Assembly: GCA_001800675.1 (NCBI GenBank)
Contig: MGVW01000047.1
Location: forward strand, 974 to 7,238
Reading direction: 5' to 3'
From: Euryarchaeota archaeon RBG_13_57_23
GTDB taxonomy: Archaea > Thermoplasmatota > Thermoplasmata > UBA10834
Length of the DNA: 6,265 bases
Both the position numbers and the translations under genes were made by a program. The notes below the pieces were generated by a model, which searched no databases, was not told where the DNA came from, and saw nothing but the letters and a program-made list of their open reading frames with translations. Of this stretch, positions 1 to 5,521 are shown one piece after another (position 1 is the first letter of the stretch; every line of letters begins with the position of its first letter).

Positions 1-357
1 CTGTCCATAGGCGGGCGGTCCCTGGCGGCCGACAACAGCTCCCTCGAGGTCAAGGTGCTTCTAACCAAGGTCTATGAGAAACCGGGCAACTGGTTCTTCC
101 GGGGAACCTCAGTCACCCTCAACAATGTCTCCTTGTTCGAGATGGACGGCAGCTACATCGCGGGGATGAGCAACTGGACCAATGTCGGGTACGGGCTCAT
201 GGCCACCATCCCGGTGACCTTCGCGGCCAACGGCACCTACGACCTCTACGTCTACGCCAAATTCACGGTGTACGAGGTCATGAGAATCGGATATATCCCT
301 CTGGAAGCGGTTCAGATCGAGGCGGCTTACTTTGACGAGCCCATGGTTGTGGGCTGA
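1..357 (+). CDS. C-terminal part of a probable exported protein of unknown function (5' end outside window)
   Basis: The reading frame is open from the first base and ends at TGA 355-357, giving 118 residues of a protein that begins upstream. A GTG at 55 could be read as a start, but the frame continues without a stop to the window edge, has the same composition before and after the GTG, and no TATA-like box precedes it, so I treat this as a truncated larger gene. The sequence is rich in aromatic residues, Val and Thr, as in beta-sandwich surface domains. It has four N-X-S/T sequons, at N12, N42, N58 and N77 of the visible part. No C-terminal membrane anchor or sorting motif is visible; it ends in MVVG. 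I recognise no family. Export and glycosylation are inferences from composition and sequons. The next gene has its own promoter. Confidence 0.7.
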   Translation: MSIGGRSLAADNSSLEVKVLLTKVYEKPGNWFFRGTSVTLNNVSLFEMDGSYIAGMSNWTNVGYGLMATIPVTFAANGTYDLYVYAKFTVYEVMRIGYIPLEAVQIEAAYFDEPMVVG

Positions 358-419
358 GCGGTGGGACGTGGACGCGCATCCTCTATGGTCATAGTATACT
401 GTCCTGCCTCCGACAGGTC

Positions 420-427
420 ATAAATAT
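420..427 (+). promoter_or_regulatory. TATA-like promoter box of the histidine phosphatase gene
   Basis: The octamer ATAAATAT lies in an otherwise GC-rich gap, centred about 27 nt before the ATG at 451. In archaea transcription starts roughly 25 nt after the TATA box, so the mRNA would be leaderless or nearly so. There is no Shine-Dalgarno sequence before the ATG, which agrees with this. Confidence 0.6.
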
Positions 428-450
428 CAAGACGCTAATCCGAAGGCGCA

Positions 451-1092
451 ATGACCGAGTTGGAACTCATCCTAGTCAGGCACGGAGTGACCGACTGGAA
501 CGATGGCGGCATCTTCAGGGGACACGAGGATGTCCGCTTGAACGCCATAGGGATCGCCCAGGCGGATGCGACCGCCGGGGTCCTCAAGGATCGCGTGTTC
601 GAGGCTGTGTACTCGAGCCCGCTCAAACGGGCATTCGTGACGGCACGCAGGATAGCGTTGCCTCATGAGATCGAGGTGAGGGAGCACGATGGGTTCCTGG
701 ACGTCAACTTCGGTGCGTGGCAGGGATTGAAGGAGAGCACCGTGAAGGAGAAGTATGCGGCCACATACGACAAGTGGCTGAAGTCTCCCGCGAAAGTGAA
801 GTTCCCGAGCGGTGAGAACATGAAGAGGGCCTGGAAGAGAGTCAACTCGGCCCTCAGGGAGCTGTTGATGGTGCACGGCACGGGAACGGTCGTGATCGTC
901 ACCCACAGGATACCGCTCAAGTTCATGACAACGTATCTGCTCAGCGAATCCCCGGACGACTTCTACAAGGTGAGGCACGACCCGTGCGCGATATCGATAT
1001 TCAAGATATCTGGAAGGGATTACACGCCCGTTGTCCTCAACGACTCGAGCCATCTCGCGAAGCTGAGGCAACCTCCCTCGAAGGATTTCTGA
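451..1092 (+). CDS. Histidine phosphatase family protein (phosphoglycerate mutase-like / CobC-like)
   Basis: This 213-residue soluble protein belongs to the branch-1 histidine phosphatase superfamily, which moves or removes phosphate through a phosphohistidine. The LVRHG motif at residues 8-12 supplies R10 and the nucleophile H11. SSPLKRA at 55-61 supplies the phosphate-binding R60. FLDVNFGAWQG at 82-92 matches the family's acidic-residue/FG.W.G block, with Asp84 where Glu is usual. VTHR at 150-153 supplies the second catalytic histidine, H152, followed by Arg rather than the more common Gly. All core catalytic residues are therefore present. The length suits small broad-specificity phosphatases, alpha-ribazole phosphatases and cofactor-dependent mutase relatives; the substrate cannot be read from sequence, and no cobamide genes are nearby. 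The ATG at 451 fits a leaderless promoter at 420-427. The gene ends 5 nt from the convergent HAD gene. Confidence 0.9.
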   Translation: MTELELILVRHGVTDWNDGGIFRGHEDVRLNAIGIAQADATAGVLKDRVFEAVYSSPLKRAFVTARRIALPHEIEVREHDGFLDVNFGAWQGLKESTVKEKYAATYDKWLKSPAKVKFPSGENMKRAWKRVNSALRELLMVHGTGTVVIVTHRIPLKFMTTYLLSESPDDFYKVRHDPCAISIFKISGRDYTPVVLNDSSHLAKLRQPPSKDF

Positions 1093-1097
1093 ACGCG

Positions 1098-1796
1098 TCA
1101 GAAGTATGTCCTGAAGAAGTTGAGGTCTTTCGCCCTGATGCATTTCGCATCCGGAAACGCATTGTCCCTGTCGATCAGGACCGCGTTCAGTCCTGCCCTC
1201 TTGGCTCCGAACACATCGACCGTGAGCTTGTCCCCGACATAGACCGCCCTGTTCGGGCTGGTTCCGGCGGCTTTGATCGCCAGTTGGAATATCTTGGGAG
1301 AGGGCTTCCTCACGCCGACCTCGTCTGAGATGATCACGAACTCGAAGTACTCGGTGAGCCCCAGGTTGTCCAGCACACGCCTCAGCAGTTCAGTCGCATT
1401 CGAGACCATGCCTATCTTGAAGTCCCTCTTCTTCAGGGCCTTCAGTATGGGTTTCGTGTCCGGGAACGCGACCCAGCTCTCGACCTTCGGTGCGAACTGG
1501 TGGAACCTGTCTCCGAACGCCTTCATGAGCTTGTCCGCGCCATCGTCTATCGCGAGCTCCTTCAGAAGCAGCCCGTCGTACTTGTTCCAGTACCAGCTCT
1601 CGTCCTTGCCATCGAGCAGCCCGAAATCGTCGTCGAATGCTCGGTCGGCCTTGACGAGCGCCTTGGCGATGCTCTTCTTGTCCACCTTGTGGCCGTGCTC
1701 CGCCAAGACCTCCGAGATGATCTGCTGTCTCGAGGGTTTCATCTCTATGAGCGTGCCCCCCGCATCGAAAATGATGGCGTCGATCTCCTCGGTCAT
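1098..1796 (-). CDS. HAD-superfamily hydrolase (subfamily IA-like phosphatase)
   Basis: This 232-residue protein shows all four HAD motifs in order. Motif I is FDAGGTL at 10-16, with nucleophile D11. Motif II is VSNA at 131-134, with S132. Motif III is K164 in GVRKPSPKIF, and motif IV is GDKLTVD at 188-194, with D189 and D194 for magnesium. The segment between motifs I and II (about 20-115) is helical in character and fits a C1 cap, as in phosphoglycolate-phosphatase-like enzymes. The usual second Asp of motif I (DxD) is Gly13, so the normal general acid/base is missing; DAGGT variants do occur in the family, but the mechanism or substrate class may differ. The ATG is fixed by an in-frame TAG six codons upstream. 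The gene follows sucD by 52 nt on the same strand but has its own TATA-like box, so it may be transcribed both with sucCD and alone. The substrate is unknown. Confidence 0.88.
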   Translation of the reverse strand: MTEEIDAIIFDAGGTLIEMKPSRQQIISEVLAEHGHKVDKKSIAKALVKADRAFDDDFGLLDGKDESWYWNKYDGLLLKELAIDDGADKLMKAFGDRFHQFAPKVESWVAFPDTKPILKALKKRDFKIGMVSNATELLRRVLDNLGLTEYFEFVIISDEVGVRKPSPKIFQLAIKAAGTSPNRAVYVGDKLTVDVFGAKRAGLNAVLIDRDNAFPDAKCIRAKDLNFFRTYF

Positions 1797-1824
1797 CCGC
1801 TTGAGAGTTGTCTAGACGTCTATC

Positions 1825-1834
1825 TAAATATATT
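1825..1834 (-). promoter_or_regulatory. TATA-like promoter box of the HAD hydrolase gene
   Basis: Read on the minus strand this is AATATATTTA, the most AT-rich patch in the sucD-HAD gap, centred about 33 nt before the ATG at 1796. Using the usual archaeal TATA-to-start distance, the leader would be only a few nucleotides. It could supplement read-through from sucCD. Confidence 0.55.
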
Positions 1835-1848
1835 GGAGCTAACTGCGC

Positions 1849-2706
1849 TCAACCTAGCAGGTCCGGGACGTCCGTGGGAATCTTCGCAACCTTCACGCCC
1901 GCAGCCTCGAGCGCCTTCATCTTGCTCTCCGCGGTACCTCTTCCCCGGGCGATGATCGCTCCGGCATGGCCCATGCGCTTCCCCGGAGGAGCGGTCCGAC
2001 CGGCGATGTAGGCCACCACGGGTTTCGTGATGTTGCACTTGATGTACTCCGCAGCTTCCTCTTCGGAGGTGCCGCCTATCTCTCCGACCAGAACGATCTT
2101 CTTGGTCTGCTTGTCCGCCTGGAATCTCTCCAGGACGTCGATGAAGTTCGTCCCCGAGACTCTGTCCCCGCCGATCCCGACGCAGGTGGACTGCCCCATC
2201 TTCCTCTCGGAGATCGCGTTGACTATCTCGTATGTGAGCGTGCCGGATTTCGAGACCACACCGATGTTGCCCTTCCTGAATATCATGTTGGGGAGGATGC
2301 CGACCTTCGCCTTCCCCGGAGACGCGATCCCCGGGCAGTTCGGACCGATGACGACGACGCCTCTGCTCCTCGCGACGGACACTATGTGGATGGCATCCAT
2401 CACGGGCAGGTGCTCTGTGATGATCACGACTGTCTCTATCCCCGCGTAGATCGCCTCGAGGGTCGCGTCTCTGCAGCCAGGAGCGGGGACGAAGACGCAA
2501 GATGTGTTCGCCCCGGTCTTATCGACCGCGTCCCTCACGGAGTCGAACACGGGTATGCCGTTGACCTGCTCCCCGGCCTTGCCCGGCCTCACCCCTGCGA
2601 CGACCTGAGTTCCGAATTCGCGCATGGCCTGGGAATGGTACATCCCCTGGTATCCGGTGATCCCCTGTATGACCAGCTTTGTCTTGTCGTCGACGATGAT
2701 GGCCAT
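1849..2706 (-). CDS. sucD: Succinyl-CoA synthetase (ligase) alpha subunit
   Basis: This 285-residue protein is the CoA-binding, phosphohistidine-carrying subunit of succinyl-CoA synthetase, a cytosolic citric-acid-cycle enzyme that interconverts succinyl-CoA plus NDP and phosphate with succinate plus NTP. The N-terminal Rossmann-type CoA-binding domain carries QGITGYQG at 14-21. GPNCPG is at 121-126 and SKSGTLTYE at 152-160. The C-terminal domain has VGEIGG at 207-212, with E209 at the site known to stabilise the active-site histidine. The phosphorylated histidine is H247 in RMGHAGA. Length and motif order are normal. It starts one nucleotide after the sucC stop and has a strong Shine-Dalgarno sequence, so the pair is an operon with coupled translation. 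ADP or GDP preference cannot be decided here, and a relative using another acyl-CoA is possible but less likely. Confidence 0.96.
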   Translation of the reverse strand: MAIIVDDKTKLVIQGITGYQGMYHSQAMREFGTQVVAGVRPGKAGEQVNGIPVFDSVRDAVDKTGANTSCVFVPAPGCRDATLEAIYAGIETVVIITEHLPVMDAIHIVSVARSRGVVVIGPNCPGIASPGKAKVGILPNMIFRKGNIGVVSKSGTLTYEIVNAISERKMGQSTCVGIGGDRVSGTNFIDVLERFQADKQTKKIVLVGEIGGTSEEEAAEYIKCNITKPVVAYIAGRTAPPGKRMGHAGAIIARGRGTAESKMKALEAAGVKVAKIPTDVPDLLG

Positions 2707-2707
2707 G

Positions 2708-3817
2708 TCAGATCACCTTCAGTGATTCTTTCGAGGCCAACTCAGCCGCCTCGCTCAGTCCGTAGGCAGGGATCATGCCGGCATTCTTCAACAACGTCCG
2801 CCCGGCCTCTTCGTTGACGCCTTTGATGCGCGCCACAATTGGTATGCGTATCTTCTTGGCCTCGATTGCTTCGAGCACTCCCTTCGCCACCGTGTCGCAC
2901 TTGGTGATGCCCCCGAAAATGTTGAGCAGTATGACCTTCGGATTGGCCTCGCTCATGAGGAGCATCGCGCTCTTGACCTTCTCCGGGTCGTCGGTCCCTC
3001 CCAGGTCCAGGAAGACTCCCGCCTTCCCGCCGAACATGTTTATGCTGTCCAGCGTGGCCATGGTCAGTCCAGCACCGTTCGCGATGACTCCTATGTTCCC
3101 GTCGAGCTGCACGAAGGCGATGTCCAGCGTCTTCGCCTTCTCCTCGAGAGGAGTCAAGTCCTCAGGGAGCGACTCGTAGTCCTTGTGTCTGAAGAGCGCG
3201 TCCGAATCGATCGTTATCTTGCCGTCCCCCGCGACGACCTTCCCGTCCTTCGTGATGACTAGCGGGTTGATCTCGGCGAGCTCCGCGTCCTCCTCGACCA
3301 CGAGCTCGTGAAGCTTCGCGCAGATGTTTTCGACCTGCTTCGCCTGCTCGGACTCCAGCTTGAGGAAGCTCGCTACATGTCTCCCGACGAACGGTTGGTA
3401 GCCGATGATCGGGTCCACGGGCATCATCAGGATCTTGTCCTCAGGGACGGATTCGATGTCTATTCCTCCTGAGGCGGAGGCCATGAAGATCAGGGACCTC
3501 CTGCTCCTGTCTATAGTGATACTAAGGTACAGCTCCTTGGCGACGTCGAGCCTTCTCTCGAGCAGGACCTGCTTTGTCACATAGCCTCTGATGTTGAGGC
3601 CGAGGATCGAGGCTGCGACCTTCTTGGCATCCCCCAAGGTATCCGCGGGCTTGATTCCGCCCGCTTTGCCTCGCCCTCCGATGAGGACCTGTGCTTTCAC
3701 CATGACCGGGCCGGGAAGCGACCTGATCTCCTCGGGCTTGGAGACCACGAATCCGTCGGGCACGGGTATCCCGTGCTTCTTCATGACTTCCTTCGCCTTG
3801 TACTCGAAGAGCTTCAT
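2708..3817 (-). CDS. sucC: Succinyl-CoA synthetase (ligase) beta subunit
   Basis: This 369-residue protein is the nucleotide- and succinate-binding partner of the adjacent sucD product. Residues 1 to about 225 form an ATP-grasp domain: MKLFEYKAKE is the typical family N-terminus, and KAQVLIGGRGKAGGIK at 41-56 is the nucleotide-binding strand and glycine loop. AEINPL at 181-186 and GDGK at 197-200 place N184 and D198 at the known magnesium ligands. The C-terminal flavodoxin-like domain has NGAGLTMATLD at 247-257, FLDLGGT at 269-275 and LNIFGGITKCD at 298-308, which form the succinate and phosphohistidine site. It is slightly shorter than the E. coli protein (388 residues) without loss of any motif. 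It is the first gene of the sucC-sucD operon and is transcribed divergently from the membrane protein gene at 3955. It probably acts as an alpha2beta2 or alpha-beta enzyme with SucD. Confidence 0.96.
   Translation of the reverse strand: MKLFEYKAKEVMKKHGIPVPDGFVVSKPEEIRSLPGPVMVKAQVLIGGRGKAGGIKPADTLGDAKKVAASILGLNIRGYVTKQVLLERRLDVAKELYLSITIDRSRRSLIFMASASGGIDIESVPEDKILMMPVDPIIGYQPFVGRHVASFLKLESEQAKQVENICAKLHELVVEEDAELAEINPLVITKDGKVVAGDGKITIDSDALFRHKDYESLPEDLTPLEEKAKTLDIAFVQLDGNIGVIANGAGLTMATLDSINMFGGKAGVFLDLGGTDDPEKVKSAMLLMSEANPKVILLNIFGGITKCDTVAKGVLEAIEAKKIRIPIVARIKGVNEEAGRTLLKNAGMIPAYGLSEAAELASKESLKVI
2711..2718 (-). promoter_or_regulatory. Shine-Dalgarno site of sucD, embedded in the last codons of sucC
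   Basis: On the minus strand the octamer AGGTGATC is a full complement to the archaeal 16S rRNA 3' end (GAUCACCU...). It lies 4 nt before the sucD ATG and is formed by the final sucC codons for Lys-Val-Ile; the sucC TGA occupies the spacer. This supports the chosen sucD start and points to termination-reinitiation coupling. Confidence 0.75.
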
Positions 3818-3853
3818 GTGCCCACTCTTGTCTCTGGTAACCTCAAAGGGGCC

Positions 3854-3861
3854 TATTTAGA
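3854..3861 (-). promoter_or_regulatory. TATA-like promoter box of sucCD
   Basis: Minus-strand TCTAAATA is the best AT-rich box in the sucC upstream region, centred about 40 nt before the ATG at 3817. This predicts a leader of roughly 14 nt, longer than for the other genes here. Only a weak purine-rich stretch (GAGTGG) precedes the ATG, so the initiation mode is unclear. Confidence 0.45.
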
Positions 3862-3922
3862 CATTCGGGACGGACAGACTTTCAATGTGCACATTTCGCG
3901 TTCCGGAAGCAACATAGAAAGC

Positions 3923-3930
3923 CTTATCCA
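3923..3930 (+). promoter_or_regulatory. TATA-like box of the membrane roadblock/longin-like gene
   Basis: CTTATCCA, preceded by the purine-rich GAAAGC as a possible BRE, is centred about 29 nt before the ATG at 3955, the same spacing as for the two following genes. The box itself is weak. Together with the sucC box it makes 3818-3954 a divergent promoter region. Confidence 0.45.
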
Positions 3931-3954
3931 CATATCATCCAATCAGACAGTTTG

Positions 3955-4539
3955 ATGGAGCAGGACATCAAGATTGAAACGCTGATTGTCATGTCCGTTG
4001 CCATTTTCGCAGTCCTCGCGACGGTCGCTTTCCTCGTGCCGTTCGAGGATTCGAACACGAAGCTGTTCTTCATAGCCCTCGTGACCGTCCTGACTGCGAT
4101 CAATGTGGTCGGTCTGTTCATGGTTTGGCAATCGTCACCGACCATCGTCGACGAGGTGTTCCTCATGACACCCACAGGCATGCTCCTGAAGCACTACACC
4201 CGCAGGCTCAGGCCCGATCAGGACACGGACATAATGGCGGGCATGCTGACGGCGGTGCAGAACTTCGTCAGGGACAGCTTTGACGAGGCTGGAGGGCGGC
4301 TGAACGAGATCAGGTTCGAGAACTACGACATACTGATCTCCCACACCAAGAACGTCGTACTGGCGGCCATAATCTCGACCAAGAAGCCGGAGAAGCTTAG
4401 GGTGGAGCTCAAGAACGCGAACGACGACATAGAGAAGGCATTCGGGGAGAGACTCAGCCACTGGAGCGGAGACAAGTCGGAGCTGGGCGATGTCGATGTC
4501 CTCATGAAGAAGCTCCTTTCGGGCAAGTACCGCAAGTAG
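3955..4539 (+). CDS. Two-TM membrane-anchored protein with cytosolic roadblock/longin-like domain
   Basis: This is a 194-residue protein. Two hydrophobic helices at about 9-29 and 37-58, joined by a short polar loop (EDSNTK), form a hairpin anchor. Basic residues after the second helix (K79, R83, R84, R86) favour both ends in the cytosol. The soluble part (about 62-194) begins DEVFLMTPTGMLL, followed by a basic HYTRRLRP segment, an acidic DQDTD and a helix (AGMLTAVQNFVRDSF), then strands around NYDILIS and NVVLAAIIS and a terminal helix. This strand-helix order with a 'sensor-like' first hairpin resembles roadblock/longin-type domains; I recall similar domains at the ends of archaeal membrane proteins, but cannot confirm the family. 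ATG 3955 is preferred over an in-frame TTG directly before it. The adjacent downstream gene is a Ras-like GTPase, which such domains often bind. Topology and partnership are inferred. Confidence 0.8.
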   Translation: MEQDIKIETLIVMSVAIFAVLATVAFLVPFEDSNTKLFFIALVTVLTAINVVGLFMVWQSSPTIVDEVFLMTPTGMLLKHYTRRLRPDQDTDIMAGMLTAVQNFVRDSFDEAGGRLNEIRFENYDILISHTKNVVLAAIISTKKPEKLRVELKNANDDIEKAFGERLSHWSGDKSELGDVDVLMKKLLSGKYRK

Positions 4540-4570
4540 GTCAGTACCGCCCTGAGCACACCTGTAGAAG

Positions 4571-4578
4571 GTTTATCT
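4571..4578 (+). promoter_or_regulatory. TATA-like promoter box of the GTPase gene
   Basis: GTTTATCT, preceded by GTAGAAG as a possible BRE, is centred about 29 nt before the ATG at 4604. It decides the start: an in-frame TTG at 4592 lies too close to this box to fall within the predicted transcript. Confidence 0.55.
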
Positions 4579-4603
4579 GCCACTCAGTACATTGCGTAAC
4601 TGG

Positions 4604-5419
4604 ATGGAGCTAAAGGAGATATTGAAGAAGGTCGTGCTCCTAGGCGATGGGGGCGTCGGGAAGACCTCACTCATCGCCCGGTACGTTGTCAACAAATTCG
4701 ATGACAAGTACATCGCGACGATCGGCACGAAGGTCTCGAAGAAGGACATCCAAGTCGTCAGGCCCGACCTCATCATCAACCTCAAGCTCATGATCTGGGA
4801 CATCCTGGGCCAGAAGGAGTACTCGAAGATCAGGACCTCGAGCATGTCGGGGGCACAGGGGCTGATCCTGGTGGGAGACCTCTCACGCCCCGAGACGGTC
4901 AGGAGCCTCGAGGATTTCTGGCTCAAGGAGGTCAAGCTCAGCGTCGGCAACATACCCACAGTCATTGTGGGGAACAAGGTCGACCTCCTCAAGAAGGAGT
5001 CCATGGAAGCCGCGACGCTCGAGGCGATGGGGGAGCGGCTCGGTTACCCGACGCTGCTATGCAGCGCGAAGACTGGGCGGAACGTCGAGGAGATATTCTC
5101 CACATTGGGCGAGATGTTGCTGGAGGGGGTTGTCTCAACTGCCAAGACACGGAAGGAGAAGGCTCCGCAGACTCTCGCGGAGGTCGTCGATTTCATAGTC
5201 CAGGATTTCTGCGCTCAGTACGGGGACCTCGAGAAGGCGATGCTGATCGTCCAGCACCAGTTCGAGGAGGCAGGCGTGGACATCAGGAAGCCCTCAAAGG
5301 ACGCTGTACTCCGCGCGCTCGACGGCTTGGCGAAAGCGGAGGAGCTCACGCTCACGAAGAGCGTTGCGAGAGTCAACCTCGAGGAGAGGCAACGTATGGT
5401 CATCCTGTCGAAGGGGTGA
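4604..5419 (+). CDS. Ras-like small GTPase with C-terminal helical extension
   Basis: This is a 271-residue protein. The G domain spans about 7-178. G1 is GDGGVGKTS at 14-22, with K20 and T21. G2 is T39 in YIATIG. G3 is WDILGQ at 65-70, with D66 and G69 and with Gln70 at the position of Ras Gln61. G4 is NKVD at 124-127, and G5 is SAKTG at 154-158. With every motif intact it should bind and hydrolyse GTP as a molecular switch. The motif style is closest to Rab/Ras rather than to translation or FeoB GTPases. After a Lys-rich linker (179-187) there are about 85 further residues of helical character that I do not recognise. There is no C-terminal cysteine prenylation motif or TM segment, so membrane access would need a partner, plausibly the upstream membrane protein. 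ATG 4604 is chosen over TTG 4592 from the TATA spacing. The target process is unknown. Confidence 0.92.
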   Translation: MELKEILKKVVLLGDGGVGKTSLIARYVVNKFDDKYIATIGTKVSKKDIQVVRPDLIINLKLMIWDILGQKEYSKIRTSSMSGAQGLILVGDLSRPETVRSLEDFWLKEVKLSVGNIPTVIVGNKVDLLKKESMEAATLEAMGERLGYPTLLCSAKTGRNVEEIFSTLGEMLLEGVVSTAKTRKEKAPQTLAEVVDFIVQDFCAQYGDLEKAMLIVQHQFEEAGVDIRKPSKDAVLRALDGLAKAEELTLTKSVARVNLEERQRMVILSKG

Positions 5420-5488
5420 TGGTTTTCATCGTTGCAAAACAAGGGTATCCAGACTACCCGAGACCATCATTTTGTGAAGGGACATAAG

Positions 5489-5497
5489 CTTTATAAG
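5489..5497 (+). promoter_or_regulatory. TATA-like promoter box of the MBL-fold hydrolase gene
   Basis: CTTTATAAG is the clearest TATA box in the window, centred 29 nt before the ATG at 5522. It indicates leaderless initiation there and argues against an in-frame TTG start at 5432, which lies upstream of the promoter. Confidence 0.7.
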
Positions 5498-5521
5498 ACG
5501 GGCGCTATCCCCTTTTTCGAA

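Noticed and set aside
55..357. A complete 100-codon gene starting at GTG 55
   Set aside because: The frame is open to the window edge with similar composition, and no promoter or ribosome site precedes the GTG, so a truncated larger gene is more likely.
472..1143. A 223-codon open frame on the minus strand opposite the histidine phosphatase
   Set aside because: It is very rich in Arg, has no recognisable motif or promoter, and lies over a gene with all its catalytic residues; it is a by-product of GC-rich codon use.
1820..2500. A 226-codon minus-strand frame inside sucD
   Set aside because: Low-complexity Arg/Gly/Asp sequence in another frame of a clear sucD gene.
1966..2817. A 283-codon plus-strand frame opposite sucD and the sucC end
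   Set aside because: It is antisense to two clear genes, has an Asp/Arg-rich composition, and has no family motifs or promoter.
5443..5474. Hairpin GGGTA/TACCC with a 7-nt loop, followed by TTTT, after the GTPase gene, as a possible terminator
   Set aside because: The stem is only 5 bp and the T run is short and distant, and archaeal termination does not need hairpins; the support is too weak to annotate.
5419..5487. A 22-codon frame starting ATG and overlapping the GTPase stop
   Set aside because: It has no recognisable content and ends just before the MBL gene's TATA box; it is most likely chance.
5432..5521. N-terminal extension of the MBL hydrolase from TTG 5432
   Set aside because: It would span the strong TATA box at 5489-5497, and the family's first strand begins at the ATG at 5522.
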